Below, one piece after another: positions 35,694-48,189 of a stretch of 64,000 bases of DNA. This DNA comes from Chenopodium formosanum. Lineage: Eukaryota > Streptophyta > Magnoliopsida > Caryophyllales > Amaranthaceae. The position numbers and the translations under genes are program-made. The notes beneath the pieces were generated by a model. The model was not told where the DNA came from. It made no database searches and saw only the letters and a list, made by a program, of their open reading frames with translations. Where the stretch lies: NCBI GenBank assembly GCA_024500155.1, contig CM044877.1:75224001-75288000 (forward strand), given 5' to 3'. Each line of letters begins with the position of its first letter. The first letter of the stretch is position 1.

Positions 35694-36009
35694 TTTATGG
35701 ATGAAAATATAAAACAATGTAATTTTACACCAGAATATACGATTGACAAGTATTCGATCGGTTAATTTATTCATCCATGCATTATGTCATTGGAAAAAAA
35801 TTGAGAAAGTTGAGTCAAATTATTTTATTTTATTACAGTAAAATGATTGCTTCTAGAACCCAATATTTTGAGTTGTAAAATGGTTGGATTTGGTTTCAAT
35901 TGTAAGTTTTTGACGCAGCCAAAAAGAAACATATCGTATGTATACGTTGATGAAGTATAGAATAAAGTGTGATTACGGCGTTATAGTGTTAGCAGATCCA
36001 ACCATAGAT
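35694..36009. other. Intergenic, nothing recognised
   Basis: AT-rich spacer without gene-like content. Confidence 0.55.
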
Positions 36010-36750
36010 TGACCATCTAACTGTTATACTACTAAGCAATAAAACAGTAATTACTTATCTCTTGATGCGTGAACCAAAGTGACAATAGCCGCGTCGTGGA
36101 AAACCACTGACCTAAAAGACGATTCCGCGCTACCTCCCGGTGCAGTAGACTAGAAGCGGTCGCCCTCCAGGATAAGCACGGCGCCGGAGTTTATGTGCAC
36201 TCACAAACCCGACTGGAACTCAGAATACTTGCCCAGAAAACAGAACAGAAGAAACTCGTGTTTAGATAATTTTTAGAGAAGAGAGATAACTGAATGTGTT
36301 ATGTGTTTTTGACTGGATAAAGCAACGAGTATATATAGGCAGAAGAAGGGAGACATGAAACGTAAAACGAGGTACGACTCTGGCTAAGAAAACGACCAGA
36401 TTCATTCAACCAGTCAACAACGTAAGCAAGAAACAAGGAATTAATTAATCAGCTATAATCAAGGGATTAATTCCGTAATCCCAACTGTGAGAAAAGAATA
36501 TTCCCATCAGACAAAAAGGACCCACGCCCGCGCATCGCATTCCCCAAGACCCGAGCCCGACCCGGCCCGGCGCGCGCGCGCGTGTGTGGAGTAACACTTA
36601 ACTCCCACTCACTCAACTAAGTAGTGTTAAGACACTACAATATAAAAACAAGGAAAAACCTTTCCCCCCAACCAATGTGGGATTTTTCCCTTTCATTTGT
36701 TTTTCTCTCTCTCTTGTTTTCCCCATCCCTCTTATTTTATATCAAGAACT
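36010..36750 (-). mobile_element. LTR-like retrotransposon remnant (- orientation)
   Basis: On the - strand the order is AATCCCACATTGG, a CG-rich stretch ending in (CG)n, a TATA box (36330-36337), a CT-rich leader, and then an unusually GC-rich block (36080-36200). This is how an LTR promoter and leader look, and no gene follows. I could not find matching ends or a target duplication, so it may be a solo or truncated LTR, or the promoter and leader of a decayed gene. Confidence 0.4.
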
Positions 36751-36884
36751 TCCACCACTAACTACCAAGGACAATGGCTTAATGCATGCTACTAAATCAT
36801 TAGATTGCCTAGCTTGTTGCATATTTATTTATTTATGAAGTATATATATGTTGTTTGAAACTTTTTTTTCATTATTATGATCTA

Positions 36885-36996
36885 GGGCATGTTCTGTTCA
36901 GGTTAATTTCAGTTCAGTTTAGTTCATTTCAGTTCTAATTCCCTTCAATTCTCTCATAAACAATTCAGGTCATTTCAATAAATCAGAATGGACCCC
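36885..36996. mobile_element. TTCAG-rich MITE, copy 4
   Basis: GGGCATGTTCTGTTCAGG to CAGAATGGACCCC with CAGTT-type pentamers and CTCTCATAAACAATTCAG inside. Flanking trinucleotides no longer match. Confidence 0.55.
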
Positions 36997-39900
36997 TTGC
37001 CCCTACTGTTTGTCCCCTTTTATTTGCTTCAAAGAGAGGAGTTACATTTTTTATTTTAAGTTGATTGAGTTGATGAATGAGAGTGAAGAATGGTAGGGGT
37101 AAATATAGTGCTCGTGAGAATAATGCTTAAAAACCCAACGACCTAACAAGCAAATTGGAGAGTTTTGTGTGATAACTAGCAAAAATTATGACTTGAGCTT
37201 CTTTCTTGATCAAACTATTGTCAACAATACAACATGGTGTTTATGAGAGAAGGAAATGAAGGGAAAAGGATTTTCTTTTTAAGAAGAATAGAAAGAGATT
37301 GGAAAATAAATACTTATATATAAAAAAAAAATAATACGTATATTATTGGTCGACACCTCATATACCTTAATAATTTCAGTACTGAAAGTGATTTAAAACT
37401 AATTAAAGTATAATATCACATTTGTACGTACCAACAAAAGAACAGAACTTCACTAACACAAGTCTAGAGACTATTTTTGAAAGCCATCCAACATTTTACG
37501 AAATCACTATAACTTAATTTATATTATAAAAAAGCAATCAAAAAGATGTTGCTCTCCATTACATATACATATACAAATATACCATGATAGTGATGATACC
37601 ACCCAAACAATAGCTAGCCATAATTTCCACGAAATCAAAATTAGTGGTTAACAAGCAATCAATTTGATAGTGGCACTAATTATAGTTTAATTAATCACCC
37701 AATTTAATTACTTATCTATTACAATTGCTTTTAATTAAGTTGGCCACAATAATGAAGTAAGCTTTAGAATTTTCTCTCCTTTTTCCATCTGGCAACATAA
37801 AACCCTTCTTCTAAGTCAAAAAAAAAAAAAAAAAAGACACATTACAGCAAAGATGATTAGTGTGACGTTAATGATGATGAAATTACGCTATATATCTAAT
37901 TAGTCACACCTTAATCATTGATTAATTCAATGTATAATAATTAAGATTATGATTATCAATTTATTCATCGTATTTTATTACGTTTGCATGTACATTAATC
38001 ACTTAATCTACGTATGCCGTCCTTTTCTTGTACCGTACCCAATTTTTCTAAGAAATGCATCATTTTTGTGTTGATGAATAAATCACTAATTAATTAAAAT
38101 TGTGTTATGGTAAATGATTTATGAATGGACAAAAATGATGAAAGCATGAAGCATGACTTGTTTAACTATATACGTAGTATTTGTTTTTTTTTTTTTTTTT
38201 TTTTTTTTAATACGTAGTATTTGTAAAGTTATGTAAGTTGCTAAAGTCAAGTTGAATTTTCCTTCCTACGTTTAATTTAAGCTTATGACGTAACTAGCTA
38301 ATTGCCGCCTCTATTATCCATTAATACGTTATTTGGGCCTATTATTCCTTCACTACATCATAATTGCGATAATAACGATTTTTATTTGGCATTATAATAA
38401 CGATTGCAATTTTTTTTTCTGTATAATTTTTTTTTTAATAAAAATTACTTGTAAATTTATCAAATGATTCCATTAAAATTATCAAATTAAATGTATTTTG
38501 ACTTTGATGTTTTTTTTTTAATGCTACCCGTTACTTTTGAAACACTACTAATTGTATAGCATTACCCGGATATGTATACTAGTTTAATTTTTAAACTTGT
38601 ACTCGTAAATACATTAAATAAGGATCTCGATCTTACAAATATTATCTTAATTTCGGAGTTGATTATCCTTCTTGAAAATGAGTTTTTTAAATTATATGTA
38701 AGGGCTTGTACTTTTATTCAACATTACTTAATGATCTATTGATTAGTAGAGTAATCTTAATATTAAGAGTGTGTAAACGTACTCTTTTCACCTGATTTTT
38801 CTTATTTGAGCCTATCATCTTATCTTAACTTGTTAGAACTTATAAAAGGTTATACTTCTTGCGTTTTTCAATATTTGCATCAATTGACTTTATAGACTAT
38901 TCTTATACTATTTTTTTACCATATTTTACCCCAAACAGTTGTTGAGTTGATTTCAATTTATATTTTCAAAATATAATTTTTTTTCTAAATTTTTTTAAAA
39001 GGCATAATAAAATAGGTTAATGGTCATAAATATGTATAGTCGATTGATGCAAGTATAATAAAATATGCATGTTTAAATTAGGTGTATAGAATAGGGCCGA
39101 AATCTGATATGTGATACGTAGTATAAGAATTAAGGTTAGTGATAAGGTGCATGTTGCTAATCTTATTATACATTTTCTTTCCCTAATGTATTGGGCTTTT
39201 ATGAGTTGGAGTTTGGACTTCATATGGATCAAGCCCACGTCAATCAGCTCACTACAATTATTCAAAAGTACCAAGCCCAATGCCTCCACGTCTCCAGTAC
39301 AAGTTTTCCTTAGGCGCATGCATGTTAAAAAAAATAAAAACTTATAACTATTCGTTTGGCATCGTTGTGGTTTTTTTTTTTTTTTTTTTGTTTTTTAAAA
39401 GTATATTATATATGTCACATAATGATCAAAAATTATTTAGACTTATTAAAATCATGATAACTTTAAAAACTGACAACAGAAAGTGGAAACACCCTTTTCT
39501 TGTTTCTTGCTTTTGGTTTTTAGTTTTTTTTTTTATAAAAAAAAACTAAAACAAACAAATGATGCTAAACAAAGCATGACATACAAGATAATTTCTCGGT
39601 CCCTAAATAAAAATCTCATATCTTTTTGGCATAGAGTATTATGGAGTTTGAAGTGGAATCATAATGGGGTATTATTGTTGATTAAGGGCCCATTTGGGTT
39701 GAATTTATTAGGTGAAATGGTTCTAAGGTTATATTTTATGGGCTTAGTCACATACTTGGGCTAATAAATTTGAGCCAATTTTTTTCCTCTCAAATAGAGG
39801 GTAACTAAGTAATCCCCGAACAACTAAACAAAGCTTGGTGTAGTTGGTAGGGAACTCACCTTGTGAATTTGAGGTTACAAATTAGAGCCCCATTAACTAC

Positions 39901-40034
39901 AAAATAATTGGGAGTAGGGAGATTCCTTATCTCCCCCCTCTATTCTTAAGTGTCAACCTACGGAGCTGGACTGACTAAACTTTAAAGAGGTACCAATTTG
40001 GTAGGGTTTTTTCATCTTACCTTTTTTTAAAAAA
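36997..40034. other. Intergenic region with a SINE-like remnant
   Basis: About 3 kb of AT-rich DNA with long T runs (38188-38208, 39370-39389). The frames here, including 39111-39347 and 39483-39764, look like chance. A tRNA-SINE-like segment is listed separately. Confidence 0.55.
39832..39995 (+). mobile_element. tRNA-derived SINE-like remnant
   Basis: GCTTGGTGTAGTTGGTAGGG resembles box A; a degenerate box B (GGTTACAAATTAGAGCCCC) follows at about 35 bp. The downstream AAGTGTCAACCTACGG resembles SINE bodies. No clear A tail or duplication. Confidence 0.4.
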
Positions 40035-40039
40035 AAAAT

Positions 40040-40212
40040 TGATAGATATTATTTTAGGATAATATTTGTCACAGATTAGGATATATTTTATGTATATTTT
40101 GTATGTTTATCGTATCTAGGTTTCCTAACGTGATTAGGCCTAGCGTTGTAAACTCTATATATTTGATCAATGGTACACACTCCAGATTGAGGAGTTTTCC
40201 CGAAATCTAACA
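40040..40212 (+). repeat. Copia-2 5' LTR
   Basis: TGATAGATATTATTTTAGG to AAATCTAACA, followed by the primer-binding site TGGTATCACAACC at 40213-40225. Confidence 0.92.
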
Positions 40213-40340
40213 TGGTATCACAACCTAGGTTATCGATCTAGCTTCCGCAATATTTTTTATTTTTTTTCTCTTTGTTCTCTGCCTACAATATTCTCACGTT
40301 TTTTCCATAGCCTACTGCAATCACATAGTCTATTCACACC

Positions 40341-42869
40341 ATGGGTAAGGATGGTGATAGTGACCAGCCCCCACACCCTCCTAGCTCCGAGTTTCATCCC
40401 GCACTCGGTGTCAACAACATCAAGAATGCAATCCCGATAATTCTTGATCGAGAGAAGGTCCAATACTCTAATTGGGTAGAACTTTTTGAGTGTCATGCTC
40501 ATGCCTTCAATGTTCTTGACCACATTGATCCCAAAATTCCCAAACCAACGGACATCTCCGATGCTATGTGGAAACGACTTGATTCGGTAGTGAAGAATTG
40601 GATTTATGGCTCGATTTCGGCAGATTTACTTGACACGATCTTAACCAAAGGAGCCTCGGCTCAACAAATTTGGGATAAGCTCAAGTCTATATTTCAAGAT
40701 AACAAGAATACTCGGGCTGTGTATCTTGAAAACCAATTTAATGCTTTGCATCTCTCTAATTTCCCGGACATCTCTTCATACTGTCGTCAATTGAAGACAA
40801 TCAAGGACCAACTTGCCAATGTCGATCAACCCGTTTCTGAACAGAAACTAGTTATATGACTAGTTTTGGGTCTTGTCAACACTGACTTTGACATTGTTGC
40901 GGCCATGATACAACAAACTGAGCCCCTTCCTTCCTTTGAAACAGCAAGGTCTCGATTGTTATTGGAAGAGTCTCGAAGAGCGAACGACACCACCACTCCG
41001 GCACAGTCCTTCCTCTCGCAAAGTGAAACAGCCCCTTCAAACTCCACACAACAGCCGCCACAGGCTCGAGGTGCTAGCACGGGCAATCGGACCACCGGTC
41101 GCGGCAGCACCACCGGCAGAGGTGGAAAGGGGGGGCAAAGGGCGTGGCCGAGGGCGAGGCCAACCCCCTACCAAAGCAAACCCGCAACAGCAACAACAAC
41201 AGCAGGTGTCGCAGGGTTCTTCACAAGGTCCACAACATTGGTCCAGTCAATCTCAATGGCCCGGCCCGCAAGGACAACAACCAATGTATGGATACTATTA
41301 GGTTCCTCAACAAACGTGGGCAAGACCCCCTTATCCTTATCCGCAAGTTAGAGGACAGTAGACTTCGGCCCAACAATTCACACCGTCGGCCCAACAACAA
41401 GCATACACTGCAACCCAACCAAGTTATGGACCGCTTATGTCTCCAACTGAGCTCGGGAATGCCTTTTCTACCATGACCTTGGCAAACCCAGATGACGGAT
41501 GGTATATGGAATCGGGTGCATCGTCTCACATGACTCATAATTCTGGTAATCTCTTACCCTTATTTAATTTAAGCACTAATAATCACATTTTAGTTGGCAA
41601 TGGTCATCGCATTCCTATTACTGATTATGATCATACAACCCTTTCCCAAAATAAATTAGCTCTTCGTGATGTTCTCCTTGCCCCTCAGATCATTAAGAAC
41701 CTAATTTCAGTTCGTAAATTTACCTTTGACAATTCAGTTTCTATAGAATTTGACCCTTATGGTTTTTCTGTGAAGGACCTTCGCACGGGGAAAATAATAA
41801 CGAGATGCAATAGCCTTGGGGACCTCTATCCTGTCACCAACAACTCTTCAACAACATCGTGTCTTGCCACATCTCTCACAGCCGCAACCCCTTCCACTTG
41901 GCATAATCGCTTAGGACACCTTGGATCACCTTCTTTAAGTTTTCTTAGGAGTAATAATTATATTGATTGTAATAAGGAGCATGCCTCCACTTTTTGCAAT
42001 TCGTGTCAATTAGGTAAACATACTAGATTACCTTTTTATTCCTCTACTAGCAATACTTCCTGTGCTTTTGACATTATTCATGCTGATTTATGGACATCTC
42101 CCATACGAAGCTCTCTTGGTCATAAATATTATTTGGTGCTTATTGATGATTTTACTCATTATGTATGGACTATTCCTCTTAAGTTTAAATCTCAAGTTTT
42201 AAAAACTTTTTTGGATTTTTGTCAATACATTCACACACAATTTGAACGTCCCATAAAATCTTTTCAAAGCGACCATGGTCGTGAGTTTGACAATGATCCC
42301 TTCAAATTGTTTTGTGCCCAAAATGGTATGGTGTTTAGATTTTCTTGTCCCCATACCTCTTCTCAAAATGGTAAAGCCGAGAGAATGATCCGCACTATAA
42401 ATAATGTCAACCGCACCCTGCTTTTTCATGCCTCCCTTCCTCCATCTTTTTGGAATTATGCTCTTGAGACCGCGACTTACATTCTTAATATTTTACCGAC
42501 CAAGGTCCTACAAAATATAACCCCGGCTCAAGCTCTTTTTGGAGTCATACCCTCTTACTCACATCTTCGTGTGTTCGGTTGCCTATGCTTCCCTAATCTC
42601 TCCTCCACCGCTCTTCACAAACTTGCTCCTAGGTCCACCCCGTGCATTTTCTTGGGTTACCCACCCAATCATCGCGGCTATCGTTGTTTTGATATCTCCA
42701 CTCAAAAATTCATAATCTCAAGGCACGTTACATTTGATGAAACCACCTTTCCTTATTATAATTTGGAAAAATTCAAACTTAAAGCTTATGAATTTTTGGG
42801 GGAATCAGACACATCTCTTCTATCCCACGCCTTTCTTCGGCAAGCCCAACCTCACATCACCTCTGCTTC
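40341..42869 (+). pseudogene. Copia-2 gag, protease, integrase and pol start
   Basis: Gag starts MGKDGDSDQPPHPPSSEF and runs to a stop at 40857-40859, continuing in frame to about 41130. There a G-rich run shifts the frame, and further stops lie at 41299-41301 and near 41358. The frame from 41437 is open to the CACTA junction. The protease motif reads WYMESGASSHM, so the catalytic Asp is replaced by Glu at 41509-41511. The GAG-pre-integrase finger (WHNRLGH, CNSCQLGKH) and integrase residues (HADLWTS, SDHGREFDN, QNGKAERM) are intact, with YALETATYILNILPT before the connection region. Confidence 0.9.
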
Positions 42870-42889
42870 CACTAGTGGAAAAAAGGCCA

Positions 42890-43110
42890 TCCGTAACGGG
42901 CAAAAATTGCCTATCCATAACGGGCAGCGACCGTTACGTATGCAGCCGTTACGGATGGCCTTTGTTATTCGTAACAGACACTGCCCGTTACGAATAATAG
43001 GTTATTCGTAAAGGACACTTAAGTTGCCCGTTACGAATAATGTTCAAAACATGCTAAAAATTAGGGGTATTTGTAACTGGCACTCTTTGGTACTAGTTAC
43101 AAATACCCCA
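42890..43110. repeat. CACTA left subterminal GTAACGGGC array
   Basis: At least six direct and inverted copies of CGTAACGGGC/GCCCGTTACG, plus diverged forms ending in a GTATTTGTAACTGG/CTAGTTACAAATACC pair. Confidence 0.85.
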
Positions 43111-43242
43111 ATTCTTTTCTTATTTCCTTTTATTTTTAACTATAAATTGGTTATCATCCCTGATGAAAATATCAAAACATTATACATACAAAAGCCAACT
43201 ATATGTTTCAAAAGAAGTTACAAAAAATATATTATGACACCA

Positions 43243-43292
<50 letters not shown>

Positions 43293-43394
43293 AGATTAGA
43301 ATTACAAATAATTTCAGCAGCCCCTTCTAATCACAGAGGCGTTCTTTTAACTCCCTCTTAATTTCAGCAGCCTCCTTTTATTCATTTCCTTTTA

Positions 43395-43751
43395 TTAATC
43401 TTGATTCTTTTGATATTTCTTATCTTTATTAAAAGCACCATCAGATTCAGTTCCATGGGAACCTTTAAACTGGTAACTCCCATCAGAATTTCCTCGTTTC
43501 CCATCTGCCTTTCTCCGCATACTTCTACTTCTTCCCTGCCTAACAACGCCTACTTTTTCTCCAAATAATCGACAAGTCTCAACAACAATATGATTCTTCG
43601 TCCTTCTAAGTGGAAAAGCTTTTGAACCAACAGCAACCATACGAACCCAAAGCTGCCACAGGACCATAATCAACAACAACCATTTTAGCAAATTGACAAA
43701 CAATAAGAAGTGTTCAAGTTCTTTTAATTTAACTCTTGTTATCAATTGCAC
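43395..43751 (-). other. Unrecognised open frame inside the CACTA element
   Basis: A 118-residue frame on the same strand as the DEG15 exons. A possible acceptor (CTGTGGCAG) precedes a part with ordinary codon use (NHIVVETCRLFGEKVG, then Arg/Ser-rich). It may be another captured exon or the chimeric gene's 3' end. I do not recognise it. Confidence 0.3.
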
Positions 43752-44857
43752 AAAAATTTAATGATTCAAGAAGCCTACAATATTCCTAAGTAACACGACA
43801 CTCCTAACCTGCCACACCATATTTCTTAATTATTTGAGCATTTCAGCGAGACAATAAGCATTCACCTCGGCTCATGTGCTCAATTCGGCTTAAAAATGTG
43901 ACACATTAGAAACCAGATTTGACTCAATCAACAAATTAGGCTCAAAATATCACATAAATTCCTTCTCGTTTAAGAATATCAACATAAAATGCACATAACG
44001 TTCTAGCAAGTAATAAGTATCAACTCCAAAGGTATTAAGCGGTAAAATGATTTTACAAGCTAACAAAAAGCCAAATTAGAATAAGATGTATAAAATTTGA
44101 CTTCCAAACAATATTCCATAGTCCATGATACAAAGTTAAAATTGGCAGACTTAATTTCGAGATAAGGGTACAAGATAACAAGCTAGTGGGAACAGAACTA
44201 ATGTCAGTAAACCATGTAATATTGCTTCATTGATCAACTTAACTAGTTGAGCAAAAATAATTGGGTCAGTTGCAAGATGGAATAAAAAGGAAGAACATGA
44301 AGATACATAGTATTCAAGCCATAGGAATAACTCCAAAGAATTAGTGGGAAATCTATACAAGAAGGTCAGAGTGAAAGAACAAATAGTGTAAAAACAGAAG
44401 GGTAGTAGATGCATATCACAATGCTTGAACAATTAGAATAGGATTTATAGCCCGTGAAATTGGCCAAATAGACAAGGATGATAAAGATATGGATGACATG
44501 GAATTAGCAGGTCCAGGGTAAAAGAAAACAAGCAGGTTAAAAAGTGGAAGAAAAACATAAAAGGGAGACGCCTTTTTATATAGTCATTTTTCTCTTCGCA
44601 AGAATCCATCATATTTTTTTTTTTTTTTTTTTTTTTTGGGAAAGGTGGGTGGGGTGGGGCCAGGGGATTATTCTCATCTTTTATATCCAATTTCACCATC
44701 AATGCCTAGAACTTATGCCAGACAATAGTATTAAAGAAATTCCACCACTCTACAGCAGATACTCAACATTTGGGCTTCTAATCATTAAAATAGAGCTTTC
44801 AGTAACAACGTAACAAGATTCATCTTTGAAATATCATGTGTGTCATATACGGAGTAC

Positions 44858-45056
44858 CTTGTCACCAGGGAAATCAAGCGACCAGATGAATCAACTACAG
44901 CACCACCACTACCACCAGGATGCACAGCAGCTGTGGTCTCCAGCATCACCGGGATCTCTCCTGCAGGACTTTTCTGCAAAGCGGACTGGTCGAGTACATG
45001 CTTTTTTGCCTTAACAACTTTAGCAACCACACCAGTGTTGATAGTTGGCAACAGGT
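44858..45056 (-). pseudogene. Captured DEG15-like protease exon (catalytic serine)
   Basis: A 199-bp exon bounded by TTTTTACAG and GTACTCC splice signals. It encodes LLPTINTGVVAKVVKAKKH then VMLETTAAVHPGGSGGAVVDS and RLISLVTR. The HPGGSGGAV stretch is the nucleophile-serine motif of the plant peroxisomal/glyoxysomal processing protease DEG15, a trypsin-fold Deg protease that removes PTS2 presequences. The neighbouring exons of the real gene (after LVT, and most between this exon and the one at 45871) are not found. This is a fragment, not a working protease. Confidence 0.82.
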
Positions 45057-45870
45057 CTGTAAAAAGAATTATGAAGCATGCATAAAATGAAAGTCTGAGC
45101 AGTCCAGAAAAATAAGGAGGGAAGTGCATTATTTAAAAATGAAGACTACTTACATGCAAGACAGAAATAAAACGAACTAGACCAAAGGGTGCAAGTCATA
45201 AATGAGATAATAAGCTATAGATTTTTTTATTTTTTTTGAAAGATAATAAGCTATAGATTTGAAATCACGGTAACATTTTGTAATCGCTATAATAATGGTA
45301 CAAAGGGCTTTAGAAATATAATAACAAACATCTTGGCCCCACTTCAATAAAATATATAAATAAGGTCATCAAACATAAGGCACTTCCAGATGAAATGATA
45401 AAAGCAAATTACGCATATAAACTCTACTACTTATATTAAACAAGAAATTACAAATTCACAATCCCAGGAATGAATTGTTCACATAAAATGACAGGGCACT
45501 AAAGAAACGTGGAAAATCCTGGCACTCTTTGTCACAAGCGTGCAAGGCTCACAACTTAACTGTTCTAATAATTGTTGGTTATTTTAGTAGTAAAAAATTA
45601 GCTTCTATTGTTAGCTACTCGGTATCTATCTATTTGATTAAGCATAATATTTTGTTTGGTAAAACAAGTCACTAGGTAGTTGGTAGCACACATAATGATA
45701 AGAGAGAACCCTATAGAAAATGGAAATCATGGCTCAAACAATCAAACTTCAAAAACATCATGCATTTGGAGCAAGATCAAAGATTCAGATTTCAAGGTAC
45801 ATCACAGTGCCGACAAAGAAACAATATACATCCTTTGACTAAAGGTAACCACCAAAGGAGAGGAACAAAC

Positions 45871-45955
45871 CAAGAAGACACCGAATATCAGCCATCAACA
45901 ATGACCTATCCTTTGACGTAGATGGGTAGCAGTTGGAAATTGAACCCACTGATAT
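45871..45955 (-). pseudogene. Captured DEG15-like protease exon (upstream)
   Basis: On the - strand it reads SVGSISNCYPSTSKDRSLLMADIRCLLG and ends at a GTTTGTT donor. It resembles the DEG15 region SVG..NCYP...SLLMADIRCLPG that precedes the protease core. The start is approximate. It lies in the right order and orientation relative to the serine exon, but too close for all the intervening exons to be present, implying internal deletion after or during capture. Confidence 0.68.
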
Positions 45956-46799
45956 GCTGATCCATGCAGAAAATAAAGTATACAATTAGAAATCCAATAC
46001 ATAGTGAAAAATAAATACATGAAAGACAGTGCGGCTGGGGGGGTAGTGAAGGTGGAGACACAGAGCTTCTTTCTTGATAATATGCAGTTGTAGACTATTA
46101 GTTTCAAGAATCCAAGATCAAGTGTTTCCCCACAATCCGTCATTCCTGTAAAATCTAATCTGTAGACCACCACTAGCTAATAATTGGTGAAGTAGAGCCA
46201 AGCAAATTTGAAGACATACAGAGACAAAAGATTAATAAGAAATGTACAAAAGAGCTTAAGCTAAAGCACAAGATCTCCTAAAGTGAATAGCAATGTCAAT
46301 TGGACACAGGCATTAGTTACAGGCGTGTCTCAAAGTGTAACACGTGGAGGCTCTAGAAATGGGTGCTAGATTATGGCATTTCATGTGTTTTATACTAACA
46401 CACATAAATATTTGCGACTTATCTGTTTGCTAATTTTGTAAATATAGATCTCAAGACTGTCTATAAGCATATGCCGTTCAATTTTCTATTCACTTTCCCT
46501 TTGTACACAATCTTTTTTCTAAGAGTAAGTGATTCAAGATTCAAAGATAGTTGAAAGGTCTAAGTGAAAGTTGAAGAATTGGGTACTCACATTAAAATGA
46601 AAATTCAAAATAACTTTTTTTTTTGAGAGAAAATTCAAAATAACTTAAATACAGCCTCTATGCTATGCCTAATATAATACTAATCAAAGCTCCAGCTACA
46701 TAAGAACCATTAGAATTCATAGCTTTGTAATTTCATTCATAAATTCAATAAAACAAGGTTTAACAAATTATATACCTTGTGACAGCAAGATCTCCGAAA

Positions 46800-47345
46800 A
46801 AGCTTTTAACGAAGAAATCGCAGAGTAATAGCGCAGTTGAATTTCTTCTGCAAAATAAACTCGGATCCCTAATCGGCTAATCCTGCTTCCCTTCTCACCT
46901 AATCAACTCCAAACAATAAAAAAAATAATAAAAAAAAATTAAAATGAAATCGCAAAAGCTCAAAAAATAAAAAAGAACTAAATCAAATAAAAAATCGAAA
47001 AAGGGGAAATTACCAAATACGACTACGCACCATTAGCAAAGCTCTCTAATGAAAATTTCGTGGAGTTCGGCGTAGAACTGTACACAAGAGAACGGCAATT
47101 CGACTTCAAAAAACTTAGGGGTTAGCAGAAATTGGAGGTGAAAATGAAGGGAGCTTCAACAATGGTTGTAGGAGAGAGAAGATGGAGGTAAGGAGAGTGA
47201 AGTAAAAAAAAATTCGCCATTGAAGAAGCAGATCTATGAGGAGGAAGAGAGAGAGAGAGAGAGAGAGTGACTGAGTGTGAAATGAGAGAAAAGAGGTGAA
47301 TGACGGCTAGGTAAACCCTAATAAAAAGCCAAAGCCAAGTAATGG
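46800..47345 (-). other. Leader-like segment at the 5' side of the captured gene
   Basis: On the - strand: a (CT)n tract (complement of GAGAGA at about 47247-47268), short ATG frames, and splice-like junctions around 47020 and 46910-46780. It looks like a plant promoter and 5' UTR carried by the transposon. Whether it comes from DEG15 or another gene cannot be told. Confidence 0.35.
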
Positions 47346-47396
47346 GCTCCTCTCATCATTTGGGCCACGCTCAAGCAGTTGTATCGGGCTCAATAT

Positions 47397-47590
47397 GCCC
47401 GTTACATGTAATATAATATCCGTAACGGGCAAATGATGACGGTTACAACTAAATAAATATTCGTAACGGGCACTATTTTTCCCGTTACGAATAACTAAGT
47501 ATTCGTAACGGACACTATTTTGCCCGTTACGAATATATTTAATGTAACGGGCATAGCTTTGCCCGTTACAAATAGCCTGTTACGAATGAG
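47397..47590. repeat. CACTA right subterminal GTAACGGGC array
   Basis: About ten copies of GTAACGGGC or its complement, several as CGTAACGGGCACTATTT units. Confidence 0.88.
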
Positions 47591-47606
47591 ATTTTTTCCA
47601 CTAGTG

Positions 47607-48182
47607 TTCACCACTCAGCCCAACACCAACTAGCCCGCATCACCTCTCTTCTGACCCAGCTAGCCCACATTCGGCCCAGCAGCAAACCAGCCCCATTAAC
47701 ACGCCTGGGCAGAATAATCCGCAAACAGGTCGCGGTTCTCCCAGCTCCCCCGCAGCGACCTTGCGGCCTCCCATTACCACCTATACCCCGCCACCTCTTT
47801 GCGGTGTGCCTCCCATACAGCCCACCAGGCCCCCTCCTCCTTCGCCACCTGTAACTCGTAGTAAACGAGGCATCTACAAGCCAAACCCAAAGTACTCTTC
47901 ACACCTATCGGTCCATACCTCGGGTCCTATTCCTCATAAATCACCCCTTCCAAAATCCTATAAACAAGCTCTAAATGACCAAAATTGGAATGCGGCGATG
48001 AATGATGAATATAGTGCTTTAATTAAAACAGGGACGTGGGAGTTGGTACCTAGGCCTACGGGGGTGAATGTTGTTAATTGTATGTGGCTATTTAAACACA
48101 AGTTTAAATCTAATGGTGACCTTGAAAGGCAAAAAGCTCGTCTTGTATATGATGGCAGGTCGCAGGAAATTGGTGTGGATTA
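47607..48182 (+). pseudogene. Copia-2 pol, middle segment
   Basis: Pro-rich linker then PITTYTPPPLCGVPPIQPTR, KSPLPKSYKQALNDQNWNAA and MWLFKHKFKSNGDLERQKAR: the start of the Copia reverse transcriptase, ending at SQEIGVDY where Gypsy-derived sequence takes over. Confidence 0.9.
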
Positions 48183-48189
48183 TCGCAAG

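Larger units (their letters stand above)
42870..47606. mobile_element. CACTA transposon with captured DEG15 gene fragments
   Basis: Left end CACTAGTGGAAAAAA and right end TTTTTTCCACTAGTG are perfect 15-bp inverted repeats. The flanks TTC (42867-42869 and 47607-47609) are the 3-bp target duplication, inside Copia-2 coding sequence. Both 200-250 bp subterminal zones are packed with GTAACGGGC/GCCCGTTAC (more than a dozen copies, left at 42890-43040, right at 47397-47590), as expected for transposase binding. No transposase is seen. The interior has a CT-rich leader-like region and exon pieces of a host protease gene on the - strand, so it behaves like a gene-capturing, non-autonomous CACTA of 4737 bp. 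Confidence 0.9.

Noticed and set aside
44785..45129. A working DEG15 protease gene
   Set aside because: Only two exons are found, the rest is missing, and the piece lies inside a CACTA transposon; annotated as captured fragments.
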